From Tribonema minus (lineage: Eukaryota > Sar > Xanthophyceae > Tribonematales > Tribonemataceae), in the NCBI GenBank assembly GCA_017506865.1, contig JAFCMP010000073.1, positions 186,001 through 250,000 on the forward strand: 64,000 bases of DNA. The letters are read 5' to 3'. The notes beneath the pieces are model-generated. The model saw only the letters and a program-made list of their open reading frames with translations. It searched no databases and was not told the DNA's origin. A program made the translations under genes and the position numbers. How positions within the stretch are numbered: position 1 is the first letter of the stretch; every line of letters begins with the position of its first letter. Below, piece after piece: positions 47,240 through 59,100 of this stretch.

Positions 47240-47660
47240 CAAATACGTCAATGTCAGTGCCCGGAGCGCGCCCTAAAGCTCACAGGGGCATTGCCCTGGC
47301 GCGCCTACGCTCGGCACTGTCGGCAGCGCTCCACACGGTGTCCTCTGGCCGTGTCATGACACACGTGGCAGAGTCCAGGGGGGGGTGCATGGACAAGGAC
47401 GTAGGGGAGGATCTCGAGATGCCATTTGGCGTCGGCGTCGTTTGAGTGGGTGTCTTTGAGACACTTCCTGATTGTCACACGACATGTACACACGACATGT
47501 AGTTCCGTACAGCAAGCTTCAAGTTAGATGCCATTCATCTGGGCTTTTTCGCGCCCTGAGCGAGAATTAACAAAAAGAATTATTAAAAAGTACATTCCGT
47601 GCAGCTAGCTTAGATACCATTCATCTGGGCTTTTTCGCGCCCTGAGCGAAAATCAATAAA
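47240..47660 (+). pseudogene. retroelement 3'-end remnant, copy 1
   Basis: Reads GIALARLRSALSAALHTVSS, then GRVMTHVAESRGG and DLEMPFGVGVV with TGA at 47443, aligning with 54205-54398. The 3' tail that follows contains CATCTGGGCTTTTTCGCGCC twice (about 47536 and 47621) and A-rich ends (AATCAATAAAATG), as in a LINE-like 3' end. Truncated at the 5' side. Confidence 0.5.
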
Positions 47661-48705
47661 ATGTACATACTACTATAGATAGCTGTGCACGCAAGCATGC
47701 CAGGCAATGATCGCATCACACAACGGACACAGAGCGCTGCCACACGCCAAAGCAGTGCTCAACCAAGGCCAGCTGCACCATAATCAAAATATCAATACAA
47801 TAACATTTGCAACGACTGGACATGTCACCAATGCAGCAGCAAGCAAAGCAAACCACGCCGGGCGCACCACCACCCGCTCACAATGGCGCGTCAGGGTGAG
47901 GGTCAGGCTGCAAGCAGTGCTCAACCAAGGCCAGCTGCAACAAAAACAATACCATGGATACAGTCGCACTTGCAGCAACAAAGCACACAGAAGAATAGGA
48001 AGCGCGCAGCGGAATAAGTGGTTGCGACGCTGCGCGCTTTGCATTCCCGCGTTGTCGGCAGCGGCTACAACGCGCGTTGTACAGACGGCGACAGCAGCCT
48101 CGCCGCCATGGCGGTGTACATACCTACCCACTGGGCATCAGCACGCACAAGCTCGCGTGCGGGTACCGATGGGACGAACGTGCGCCGCGCCCGTGGAGAG
48201 AGTGTCACTCCTCCAGACTTTAACTTCAAACCCTGAAACCATTAGCTAAATGCTGGTGTGAGGTTTGCTGCTACGACGACGCGCTGGTGACCGAAACGCC
48301 CAAGCATAGGGGGGCCGGTCTCTGACTCGCACACACACTAAAAATCACATTCAAACCGGGCTGTGCACTGCTGCCGCCGCCGCTGCTCGGCTGCCAAGGC
48401 AGCGCGGCGCACTAGCAGGGCATTAACTAGGGTTAGCTGACCCCAGCCCTGGGGCGCAGCAGCGGCGGTGGCAGCTGCTGCCGTGCCTCGGCCACACTCT
48501 CTAAAGAGGCTCTGGAGCCGCTGTGCCGCGCAAGTGACATGCAAACAATCAACGGGGGAGGGGGGGGGGGTGGGCGGGTTGACAGCGTGTCACGGCGCAC
48601 CCCCTGCTCGCCTCTGGGGGGGGGGGCGGAGTTCGAGGACAAACTTCAACTTTAATCATCACGTCCAGTTTGCTCCGCGGTAAGTGAAAAAAGAGTTTGG
48701 CCGGC

Positions 48706-48714
48706 TCACACGGC

Positions 48715-48745
<31 letters not shown>

Positions 48746-50970
48746 CCATCGCTGTAGCCCGCGGCGGTGGCGGCGCAGCGGCGTATGTGGCTGTCGCTGG
48801 CGGCGAAGTGGTGCAGCGGGTTGCGCACAGCGGCGGCCGCGGCGGCGCCGGCGGCAGCGTGGCGCACGGCGAGCGGCTCGCTGTGCGTGTGGCCGAGCGC
48901 TGCCGGCCGCTGTGGCCGCGCGGCGGCGGCAGGGGGGCAAGGGGGGCTGCGCAGCAGCTGCTGCTCGGCGGACGGCGCAGCGGCGGCGGCGGCGGCAGGA
49001 GCGTGCTGGCGCCTGCAGGGTCCGTGGCGCAGCACCTTGCGCAGCAGGCTCGGCGGCGTGCGGTGGACGCAGTCGCCGCCGGCGCCGGTAGCAGGCGCGG
49101 CGGCGGCAGCGGCGGCGGAGGCGTCGTGTGCGGACGCGCTGCGGGCGGTGCCGTCCCCTGGTGTGAGAGCGCATGACAGCTGCCGATGGTGGTGGTGGCT
49201 GCTGCGCCAGCCGGACGGCGAAGACAGGCGCGCGCCGCTGCCAATGAGGCTGCGCAGCGCACGGAAGCCGCTGCCACCGCCTCCGCCGCCGCCGCAGCCG
49301 CCGCTGCTGCTGTCGCTGCGCCGCGGCCCGGCGGCGGCGGCGGCAGGCACGGGGCTGCGCTCCGGGGACGTATCCCACGCGTGCGTGGGGGCGCTGCGCA
49401 GCATGGCGGCAGCGGTGGTGGCGGCGCCGCAGCAGGGGCAAGGCGACACTGCTGTGGATGCTGAACCAGCCTTGGCAGTAGGCGTGATGAGCACTGGGGG
49501 TGCAGTGTCGCTGCTGCCGCCGGCGCCGCCGCTGCTGCCGCCGCCGCCGCTGCTGTCGTCAGCTGCAGCGTCATCGGCCGCCTCGTCCTTGTCAGCCCCG
49601 CTGCTAGCGCTGCTGCTGCTGTCGAACCACGTGCGGGGGCTGCACCCGCCGCCGCCTCCGCTGCCGCTGCGGCTGTGCGTGCGCGCAGCGGCGGCGGCGG
49701 CGCCGCTGCGGTGCGCAGGCGCGCTCGGCATGGAGGCCATAGATTGAAGTTGCAATGACGTGAGATCCAGCAGGTCGACGGTGTTGCGGTGCATGCGCGC
49801 GCGTGCGGCGCCACCACCGTTGCTGCCGCTATCGCGCTGGGGTGACGCCGCCGCCGCCGCCGCAGGCGCAACGCTGCTGCCGCTGGTGGCGGCAGCAACG
49901 ACGGATGGCGGTGCGCTGGAGCGGACGGGCGTGAGCCGCGCGCGCGCGGCAGCGCTGCGCCTCATGGAGGCGCGGCCGAACGGGTTCGGCTGCTGCTGCG
50001 CGCCGCTGCCGCTGCCGCCGCTCTGCGCCATGTCGTGGCCGAAAAACGCCGCGCGACCGTGGCAGCTGGGGCTGCTCGTCTCCGACCGGACGGCCTCCGG
50101 CGACAGCGCCGCCGCCACCCACGGCACCGCCGCTGTCGCCGCCGCCGTCGCTGGTGCTGCGCAGCCCTCGTCGTTGCTGCCTGCGCGCCTGTCGCGCGCA
50201 CCCAGGTCTAGCGGTGCAGGCGCAGGCACGCGCCGCTGCCACGCCAGCGGCGGCGGCGGCGGCACCGGCAGGACTTCGTCATCGGCGGCGGTGGCGGCGC
50301 CGGTGGAGCACGCTCCCGCTGCGGCCGTGTGCAGCTCGCAGCGCGGCACGGAGCTGCTGCGGTGGCCGCGGCCGCCGCTGCCGCTGCTGCTGCCGTCGTC
50401 GCTGCTGCCGCCGCCGCCGCCGCCGCCGCCACCGCCGCTGCGGACCACACCGGGAACCGGCCGTGCCAGGTCCCGCAGGATGCGGCGCTTGAGCTCCTCC
50501 CAGCTCTCGGTGGGGGGTTGCTGCTGCTGCTGCCGTTGCTGCCGCGCGCCGCCGCCGTCGCTGCCGTCTTTAGCAGCGGCGGTGGCGCTCAGGAAGGGGT
50601 CGGCGAGCAGCGTGCGCGCATCCGGGCGCTCCGCCGGCGCGCGCGCGAAGCAGCGCAGCATGAGCGCGCGCAGCGGCGGCGCGACGCACGGCGCGATGGG
50701 CGGCGGCGCGCGCGTCGCCGCCATGTGCCGCCGCAGCTGCACGGGCGTGCGGAAGCCCATGCCCTGCCACGGCGCGGCGAGCGTCGTCATCTGCAGCACG
50801 GCGCCGCCGACGGACCACATATCGGCTTTCGGCGTGTACTCGCGATTGATGATTATTTCCGGCGCCATGAAGTACGGTGTTCCTAAGCGCCCCCCCTGCT
50901 GCGCGCCCGTGTCGCTGATCCTGGCGGCCGTGCCGAAGTCAGCGAGCTTTACGACGCCGCCCTTGTCGAG
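48706..50970 (-). CDS. kinase exon 3 (DFG to stop)
   Basis: Acceptor after a C-rich tract. It reads LDKGGVVKLADFGTAARISD, GRLGTPYFMAPEIII and REYTPKADMWSVGGAVLQM, then a long low-complexity tail rich in Ser, Gly and Ala. TGA at 48706-48708. Plus-strand frames of 326 and 429 codons across it are composition shadows. Confidence 0.88.
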
Positions 50971-52290
50971 CTGCAGGGGCAGGGGGGGGGGAATACGGAG
51001 GAGGATGCGTGAAGGTGCCGTTCCCATACTTGAAGTACGTGTGTGCTAGTGTGTGTGTTGTTGCAGTTGCGCTGCGCTGCAGCTTGGGCGCGGCGAATGC
51101 GCGCCTGTCGCGCGGGGCGACACCAGGCGAGGACGAACGCAACGCGCGAACGAACCTTGGCAACCTGCTCGCATTGCACGCCGCCGCCACTCCAGCGCAC
51201 TCACCAGTAGATTTTCACACTTGAGGTCGTTGTGCATGACGCCGTGGTCGTGGAGGTAGGCGAGGCCCGTGAGCAGCTGTCGCACGTAGCGGCGCGTCAT
51301 GGCGTCGCTGAACTTGCCATACGTCGCGAGGCGGCTGCTCAGCGAGTTGCCCGGCACCCACTCCTGGAAGATGAGGAGCTTGGCGTCCGCGGTGTGGACC
51401 TGGAAGGAGTCACAGAGTCATGAGTACGAGTCATGAGTATGAGTCATGAGTGAGGCGGCTGCTCAGTGAGTTGGCCGGCACCCACTCCTGGAAGATGGGG
51501 AGCTTGGCGTCTGCGGTGTGGACCTGGGCGCAGGGGGAGTGAGTCACAGAGTCATGAGTATGAGTCATGAGCATGAGAGCAGTGCAGGCAGGCGCCGCTG
51601 CAGTTCAGCTTCAGCCCTCACAGGTGTCATCCGCTGCATGTTGCCTCCTGCTGGTGTCTGTACTGTATACAGCTGGCATGGTAGCAGCGGCAGCATGGCA
51701 GTACATACTGGACATGCAGCAGCGTCGTCTCTCTGCAGTCTGCGTACCTCAAAGCCCAGGTATCGCACCACATTCGGGTGGGAGAGCGCCTGCATCATCA
51801 TGATCTCCCTCGTGAGCTCCTCCAAGCCGGACTCATTGGTGCGTGAAGAGCTGATGGCCACCTCCTTCACGGCAAACTCGACGCCACTGTCTGCATTCAT
51901 CGCCTTGTAGACCCGGCCAAACGATCCCGACCCTATGTTCTCGCCAACCATCCAATGGTCGGGCCGCACTCTGTCGGCACTGCTGCTGCTGTCAATCGGC
52001 GATGTGGATGGTGATGACGACGCCCCTCGCTCCTGCTGCCGCTTTCTCACTCGTCTGTGTTGCTGCTGGTCGTCCCTGCTTCTGCTGTCGCAGCTGCTCG
52101 GTGGCGACGCACAGGGGCTGAGCGTCGCACTGCTTGTAGCTGTGCTGCTCGTGAGGCCGCCATCGCTGCTGACGCTGCTGTGGTGCCACAAGAACTTGGC
52201 AGGTTGGGCTGTGAAGCGAGGCGACTGCACCACTGCAACCGAGAGCGGCTCCAGCTCTACGCCATCCAACTGTCGAGGACTCAGCCACAT
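48706..52290 (-). CDS. MAP3K-like Ser/Thr protein kinase, 1000 aa
   Basis: Three exons (52290-51748, 51399-51205, 50970-48706), all phase 0, encode exactly 1000 residues. Catalytic domain at about 111-375: glycine loop GENIGSGSFGRV (116-127), Lys142 in FAVKEV, Glu162 in the C-helix, FQEWVPGNSLSSRL at the hinge, catalytic HND at 237-239 (Asn replaces the usual Arg of HRD), DFG at 257-259, and GTPYFMAPEIII for substrate and APE. The closest family pattern is MAP kinase kinase kinase (MEKK/ANP type). Residues about 400-1000 are Ser/Gly/Ala/Pro-rich, probably disordered and regulatory. The predicted role is a cytosolic signalling kinase with unknown substrate. The non-RD loop suggests regulation without activation-loop phosphorylation (inference). 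Confidence 0.9.
51205..51399 (-). CDS. kinase exon 2 (catalytic loop)
   Basis: 65 codons, phase 0 at both ends. It reads VHTADAKLLIFQEWVPGNSL, then MTRRYVRQLLTGLAYLHDHG and VMHNDLKCENLL. The codons are CAC AAC GAC, so HND is in the genome sequence. A copy of its start is at 51454-51535. Confidence 0.93.
51454..51545 (-). repeat. exon-echo of kinase exon 2 start
   Basis: Copy of 51328-51405 (GCGGCTGCTCAGnGAGTTGn CCGGCACCCACTCCTGGAAG). Between them are ATGAGTATGAGTC short tandem repeats (51417-51450). Confidence 0.93.
51748..52290 (-). CDS. kinase exon 1
   Basis: ATG at 52288-52290; a Ser-rich N-terminus of about 110 residues, then DHWMVGENIGSGSFGRVYKA through LSHPNVVRYLGFE. Donor GTACGC, phase 0. 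Confidence 0.9.
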
Positions 52291-52629
52291 GCCTGCTCCT
52301 GCAGGCCTGCTTCAAGTGTGTGCTACTTTCCAAGGTTGACCGGTATGCACACACGCCGCGCCTCGACCTGCGGCGGCCAGGTGCGCAGCCTAGCCGCAGC
52401 GGTTAAGGGGCCGCTGCTGATGCAGCTCAAATATTGCCTGTGTCGGGGTAGGTTGTGGGTTTCCCGCTCCTTTCCTGCGGAGCGCTGCCCTGGGCCCCCG
52501 CCGGCTATCTATCTGTGCCGTGCACGCTGCGTGTTGGGTCGGGTTAGTGCAGAGGTAAGTGCGTAGTTTGACACTGGGACGGCCTTGCAGTTGTGACCGC
52601 CAATGTTGATCCGTGCGCTAGAAAAAGCG

Positions 52630-52900
52630 AGCCATCTCTGGCCTGCCATGATATGCGCACAAATACGCCCGGCAGTTACGAAAAACGGTTCGGTGTGGAA
52701 CGTCTGGTAAGAGCGTGCAGCTGCTATGCCAGCTGCCTGCGCTGCGCCATTGACTTTTAGCAGACCCAACCACCCCGATGTTGTTAAACCGTTGGTGTGG
52801 CTGGCAGCTGTGCTTGTTCCCCGTCGCAGAGCTTCACTCAACGTGCGTTTTGCATAAATGCATGCATGAGCTTTCGTCGCGAGATGCTTGTTCAGCAACA
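52630..52900 (+). repeat. dispersed repeat, partial copy
   Basis: Diverged direct copy of 54670-54890, including AAAAACGGTTnGGTGTGnAACGTCTG, the CTGCGCTGCGCCATTGACTTTT block and the ATGCATnnA..TTTCnTnG stretch. It lacks the KHDCWRW-encoding part. Confidence 0.6.
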
Positions 52901-53869
52901 GCGCAGTCAAGCTTTGTAGTCGACAAGGCTGCTCCAAACAAATGACGTAGTCTGCCGCTATCTGAGTATTTGGATGTGATCTGTGCCAGAACTGTGGCCG
53001 GGGCCCCTAGCCTTAGCCAGTATGTTGCAGTGTTGGAGGCGCAAGCTTCATCCATGCCATTGTCATTGGGGGGGCAGACACAGCGGCACCCAATCCCTGC
53101 TGCGTTGCCTGAGCACACCAGTGACTGACGTGCCTAGCCTGTGCAATGTGCACATGCAGCGCGTGACTGGGCATTCTGAATGCAGTTTGGCTGCGTGGAA
53201 GTGAAGAAGGGGGAGCTGGGAGAATGTGCACTGCATCAACTGCGTAACCCGTGAGAGATGCACGGTTTCACGCCCGCATCTGCCGAGAGCTGATTTTTGC
53301 CAATGCACATGGCCATATGAGCACTTGTCAATGAGAGTTGCACCAGTCAACGAGGCAGCGTGCAAGTGTGAACTACCGGTGTTTCTGCACCTAGGCTATA
53401 TCACATTGTTGATGCATTGTGTCATCAGATAGCAGGAGGCGAGCGTGCTGGCGGTAGTGCAGTTTGGAGGCGTCCACCCCTGCAGATGCAGCGCTCAACC
53501 AGCTGTGGGCTTCACCAACTTCAATCATTGAGCACAGTCATGGTCGGCTGCCACAGGTGCCGTTATTTCGCACAGGGCTGCCACATGCAGGCCATTCTTG
53601 TGCTGTCAACACAGAGATGTCACAGATACTTCAAGTTCAACAGTACACTTGTTCCGCTCTCCTTAGGTCTCGGGACGAGGCGTTTACCCTGCCAGGTGTC
53701 ATGCAATGCAGCGCCTCAAGCAGGCTCGTGACTCTGCCAACTTCAACTCCTGATAATTCCATTGCCGGTTGCCACACGTAACCTTGTACTGCAATGCAGC
53801 GCTCAGAGCTGATGCTGTCACATAGTGACCCTGCTTGTATTGACAGGTGTCAGTTCAAAACAAAGAGGT

Positions 53870-54530
53870 ACAGGGCCGCCGGGGATTCGCAGGATGGACA
53901 TCGTGCTGCCTGCCGACGCCTTCCCGGTGACCGGCTACGACGATCCGACACGTCAACTACCGCTCATGGTGGACGTCACCTGCTTTGAGGCACAGGTGGC
54001 GTCGCGGGCGCAGAAGACTGCAGCAGACCCCGAACGTTGCTGCTGCGACCAAGAGGCCGCCAATATACTCACACTATTCTGGTCATTATGATCAGAATTG
54101 CTACAAAGTTGCCACTTTGGCAATCAGGTCATTTAGCAGCATCGGGGCGCAGGGGCGGAAGCTGCTGGAGGCTGTGGCGACAGAGTATGCCAGCAGGACA
54201 TCAGTGCCCGAAGGAGCGCGCCCTAAAGCTCTTTATGGCATCGCCCTGGCGCGCTTACGCTCGGCAGCGTTCCACATGGCGTACTCTGCCCGTGTCATGA
54301 CACACTTTGCCGAATCCGGGGGGGGGGGGGGGGGGGGGAACATGGAGGAGGACGTAGGGGGGGATCTCAAGATGCCATTTGGCGGCGGCGGCGTTTGAGT
54401 GGTTGTCATTGAGACACTTTCAGACTGTCACACGACATGTAGGTTCCGTACAGCAAGCTTCAAGTTAGATAATCATTCATCTGGGCTTTTTCGCGCCCTG
54501 AGAGAGGTTTTTAACATAAAACGTACAGAT
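53870..54530 (+). pseudogene. frameshifted retroelement ORF C-terminus, copy 2
   Basis: Frame 2 reads MDIVLPADAFPVTGYDDPTR, then LPLMVDVTCFEAQVASR. After a shift near 54035-54050 the text continues in another frame as NVAAATKRPPIYSHYSGHYD, then YKVATLAIRSFSSIGAQGRK, LLEAVATEYASR and GIALARLRSAAFHMAY, with stop at 54396. This pattern (a VDVT segment, a KR..Y block, then F-S-I/LGxxG and an R-rich helix) resembles the C-terminal extension of many reverse-transcriptase ORFs in algal non-LTR-type elements. No RT domain remains. Family assignment is from memory and tentative. Confidence 0.5.
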
Positions 54531-54540
54531 ACTTCCCAAA

Positions 54541-54890
54541 AGGTTGGCAAAAACGCAACTCACAATGTCCAAAAGCATGATTGCTGGCGCTGGTCACTCG
54601 AGACCTTTGTGCATTGCACAGGTATTGTCACGATGCTGCGCGCAGGCCCTAGCTGGCTGATGTGGCAGTTTTTGCTTCAAAAAAAACGGTTGGGGTCAAA
54701 CGTCTGATTTTCTCACGGCAGTGAGCGTGCAGCTGGTATGTTGCCGGCTGCCTGCGCTGCGCCATTGACTTTTTATGCTCCGACCACCCCCGTGCTTGGT
54801 AAACCGTTGGCGCAGCTGTTTGTTCGCCATCTTGCTACCCATATGCATATAACTTTCATTGACAAAGCATTTCAACAGGATGCACAACCA
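54541..54890 (+). repeat. dispersed repeat, most complete copy
   Basis: Its left part matches 47070-47215 (inverted). Its right part matches 52630-52900 (direct), sharing CTGCCTGCGCTGCGCCATTG and an AAACCGTTGG block. Three partial copies within 8 kb define a repeat family of at least 350 bp; no terminal repeats or RT motifs are seen. Confidence 0.6.
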
Positions 54891-55674
54891 TCTCCGGGGT
54901 CAAGTAGTTCACTCAGGCCCACTGACCACACTGCATGCAATTCACATTGTTGGCCCGAGTGAAAGCGACTTCTACCGCTTTACTGCGCACCACATTGTAG
55001 CATGTTGCACGAATGTATTCGGGCGTATTTTGATGCGTGTGTAGCAGGAGGCGAGTATGCTGGCGGTGTGTGCAGTGCAGTACATATTGGGCTCTATCAT
55101 CTGGGATGTGCACACCAAAGGGATTGCAGACAAGAAGCATGCCAGCAGCGCATTAACAATGCGCAGCACACACGCACCGCTGAGCTCTTGGGCATGCACT
55201 TGAGCACTTGCATGCACTCGGGCATGCAAGTGCAGCTGTGAGCCAGCACAGCAAGTAGAAGCACCAGATATCAGCGCACGACATATCTCTCCTCACATGT
55301 TGTATTGCATGCGACAACAAAGTGCCTGTCGAGTCCATGCAGACAGCTGCACGAATGCCACTAGCATTCTTGTTGTGTGTACCGAGGTGGCCTGTACAAC
55401 ACAGAGGCGCTGGGTAAGCTGTCGTCCATGAGATATACCAGGCCCCCATAGTCTGCAGCCCACGCAACACGGCGCACTCTGAAACTCACTGGCCGCAAGC
55501 GGTACACAATCTGACACAAGAAAGTACAGAGTACATCTCAGCTGCAAAGTGCGCCGAGCATCACCACCACACGCATCACGCGCCTGCTGCATACCCGAAG
55601 GACTGTGTGTGTGCCGTCGAAACTGCCAGATCATCGAACCCCACTTCGCGCTGCTGAAGGCAGTGTGCAGCGGC

Positions 55675-55841
55675 CAATTTGAAGTACAAAGTCGAACTTG
55701 AAGCGCCGCACCACGGCGCCTTGTCTTTGTGGCCGCTCACTGGCCAAAAGCTGAGGTTCACAGTTGAACTTGGCGTCACACCACGGCGCCTTGTCTGGCC
55801 GCTCATCGCTGGCCAAAATCTGTTGAACTTGGAGCGTCGCG
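55675..55841 (-). repeat. copies of the kinesin stop-codon end
   Basis: Two copies of CACCACGGCGCCTTGTCT plus GGCCGCTCAnnGCTGGCCAA AA and TTGAACTTG, homologous to the live stop region (GTCACGGCGCCTTC at 55841). Confidence 0.88.
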
Positions 55842-56154
55842 TCACGGCGCCTTCTTCGGCACCGCGCCCGTGCTGCTCCTCCTGCTGCCGCCCGCCGCCG
55901 CCGCCGCTGCGGCTCTGTCCGCCCCCGGCTGAGGGCTGCTCCCCCTGCTCCCCCCTACACCGGTACTACCAGCCGCTGCCGCTGGCAGGGGCAGCTTGCT
56001 GGGACTGGTGTTCGTAGGCGACGCCGCTGCGGATGATGGCGCTGAGAGGGTGGCGGCGGGCGTGACGCCGAGGGACTGCAGCTGAGCCGTGAGCGCGTCG
56101 ACGGTGCGCTTGCAGCGTGAAACTTCCGCAGATTCGGCGTTCTTCTTGGCGGGG
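55842..56154 (-). CDS. kinesin terminal exon
   Basis: Poly-C tract and CTGGCAG acceptor. It joins as GGC and reads [20 protein letters not shown], then [12 protein letters not shown] and a Ser/Ala/Gly-rich tail ending [12 protein letters not shown] at 55842-55844. The short helix after the motor may be a neck-like extension. Confidence 0.9.
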
Positions 56155-59100
56155 CTGCCAGGGGGAAAGGGGGGGGGGGGGGGGCGCGGGACGGGTGTGA
56201 GCGGCGTCACTCAAACTGCAGGCGCTTGAGGAGTGTCACACTTCTGCATGTGTCGTTGCGATTGCAGGGATTGAGCCGTGAGCGCATTGACGGCGCGCTT
56301 GCAATGTGACACTTCCGCGGACTCCGCATTCTAGTACTTGAAATTGTGTCATTGCAATGGCAGGGGTTGAGCCGTGAGTTATCAATTGCGCGCTTGCAGC
56401 ACGACACCTCTGCTGACTCCGCATTTCATGTTTGCGGGCTGCGTGCTGAGGTTGGATGCAAGCGCGTCACCTCACGTGCAAGCGCTTGAAGAAGTATCAC
56501 ATCTGTTCCCTCATGTTCATGAGAAATGCAAGGCGCAATGTTGTGATGCTGGGACCCGGGGTTGCTGAGTGTCAGAAGTGGAGTTTGACTCATTCTAAGT
56601 GAGAGATGAGAGTCGTCTTGAGCTTCGCTTGCAAAGCACACGTACATGCCTGATAAACAACGAGGAGTCAAAGTCGTCATGAAGCGTGTTTTGGCTCTCC
56701 GTGAGGTGCAGTCACAAGAGCTTCAATGTCTAAACACAGCCACGTTTTCATGCTGTTGCTCGTGGCATGATGCGATTTAGTTGGAATGAAGTGATTTAGT
56801 TGGAATCATGGGCCTTAATCACATGCTGAGCACTTGATGCATGATTTTACTCTTATCAGGAATCGGTGGGGTGTCCTCCCCCCCCGGCCGCACACACCAC
56901 ACACGCATGCCCGTGGCCTCAGTACAGGTTGCTACTGTCGTATGGTGTCCCACGATATTGTCTGCTTCATGCCACCGGCTCACGCGGTGTACGGCGGCTG
57001 AAAATGCATTTTTGGTGTGGCTGAATGCTTTCTGCAAGGTGCAATTGCTCGCGCGTTGCCACACACGCACATATGATTGGTGCACACCATGTCAAATGTA
57101 TTCTATTGTAGGCAGTCATCATCGCCAGCTGCAACGTGCATGCTCTCGCTGTGTGTTGCAGCTGCTGTACGTTTGTTGTTGAGGGCGCCTGTTGCAACAA
57201 CCTCAAGAAAGCACGATGAAACGATGTCGACACAGCGCGCTTTGCACTCGTAATGGGACAAACTGATGCTATCTATCATGGGCTGTCGGCTGCTATCCAC
57301 GGCGCGCTGGCAAGCACCGTGGGGCAAGCAATTACAGGACTCGGCCTCTGAAAAAAGCGCAGAACTTCAAACGAAGGCTGCTTTTGCTGCTTGCTCGCGC
57401 CATGAAGCTGCCGGTGAGCGTTGGTGGGCTGGGCTACTTACAATACGTTGCTACAGTGCCTTACGGGGCCTCACTAGGTGCCGCTCAGCTCGTATGCTGC
57501 CTTGCGGCTCGACTGTTTCTATGCGCCAGCACACTGGGGGGGGCACCCTAGTTGTGGCTCTGCTACCAATTCTTGTTTTTGTGTCGCACCTTATGAAACA
57601 CGAGGAAAAGAGGGGCACAAAAATTGGAATTGGTGGGAAAGCCCTACCTTCCACCCCCCACTTATTACCACCACTGATTCCAGAGAATCAGTTGTGTGTG
57701 TCAGCGCTCAGCTTGAAGCGGGGCAGTCAGCCCTCGCGCTGCGTACCTCATCGAGGCCATGACTCAAAGGGCAACCTATGTGATGCACGTTTTCGAAGCA
57801 TCCATTTCTGCTTCGCAGGCAGAAAAAGCCTCTTTACTTATCCCGGCTCAACTGCTCAGCAACGCGCGGCAAAGTTGCTCCGCAGCGCACGTGATTCATG
57901 GCATCAGTTGCTCAACTGACACAACTATAATGCTGTGTGGTGTCATCAAAACTGTACAGGACCCCCCACCGACTGGTGCGTGTGCTCTACACTTCAAAAA
58001 CTTGGATTCGTGTCTGTTCAAAAAGTACTCATCTAGAAGCATGCGCTTACCCCAGCTCCACTGGCAGCGGCAGCACAGTTCAGCGCATGAGATTATTGAC
58101 TTTAAGGGCACCTACGCAACACACGTTTCTGAAGTATCAGTTCCTGCTTAGGGCGCAAAAAACGCCTCCATATACTTACCCCAACTCCACTGCGCAGCAG
58201 CGCGCAGCAAAGTTGAGCAGAGCTTCAGATGCCCAACTTACACCAACATGATGCTGTGTCACGGCCCCGCATTGACTGGCGCATGCGCTGTACTTCAAGT
58301 TCACGGAACCATGTCTGCTCAGAAGCGTACACAGAAGCACATGCTTACCCCAGCTCCACTGCTCGGCAGCGCGCAGCAAAAATGAGCACACGAGACCATG
58401 CCATTGGATTGTAAGGGCACCTACGTAATACTCGGAAACAAGGGCACCTAAATAGTGCACGTTTCTGAAGTATCAATTCCTGCAAAAGAAAGCCTTATGT
58501 ACTTACCCCAGCTCCACTGCCCGGCACCGCGCGGCGAAGTTGAGCGAGCAGATCGTTTCGCCCAAGTTGTAGGCGGCTGGGCTGACGTTGCAGAACATGA
58601 GCGTCTGCACGGCACCACACAAACAAGCACCCAAGACATGCGCATGGGTAAGCACATTGGTCAACGCAGATGATTGCATTGCAGCGTCTCGATGCAGGCA
58701 AGCATTGGCGGCTAATGCATTCACTCTCCCTGCTGGTTTTCGCAGCTGAGCACCAGCCAGCCCCCCCCCCCCCCCCCCCCCCCCCTGATGCACTTTCCTG
58801 CAGGGGCTTCCGTCGAAACAGGAGGGCTGCATGGCGATTTGGGGGGAGTGATGCGCCTTGTGGACGACTGCATCTTAGTGCCGCGAGCTGCGCTGAAGGA
58901 ATCAGCCAACCTCGTCAGGATGCCTGAGGTAAGGCAGTCGCTACTACACCAGATTGTCTGGTCAGGCAATGAGACATAGCAGCGGCAAGCACGCAGCACT
59001 TGAAAATTGAGAAGTGCGCCTCCGTGTCGGCAGCCCGACCCCCAGTGACATCGCTCCGCACGGTATCTGCATTCTCTGACGCTGTCTCTAGGTATGCGGG

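Larger units (their letters stand above)
45962..48705. other. intergenic region, PH-like gene to kinase 3' end
   Basis: After the stop come G-rich tandem copies of the gene's last bases (to about 46140). Then no recognisable gene, a retroelement remnant (47240-47660) with an inverted dispersed repeat (47070-47215), and a duplicated GCTCAACCAAGGCCAGCTGCA segment (47758 and 47929). Open frames at 46145-46459 and 47707-48249 show no family motif. Both flanking genes end here, on opposite strands. Confidence 0.55.
52291..55841. other. repeat-rich intergenic region, kinase 5' end to kinesin 3' end
   Basis: No host gene is recognised. It holds partial copies of a dispersed repeat (52630-52900 and 54541-54890), a short duplicated segment (53425-53465 and 55040-55080), a frameshifted retroelement 3' end (53870-54530) and, at the right end, copies of the kinesin stop region. 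The kinase promoter must be at the left end. Confidence 0.6.

Noticed and set aside
48767..51049. Plus-strand open frames of 326 and 429 codons
   Set aside because: Antisense to the kinase exon with DFG and APE motifs; low-complexity shadows.
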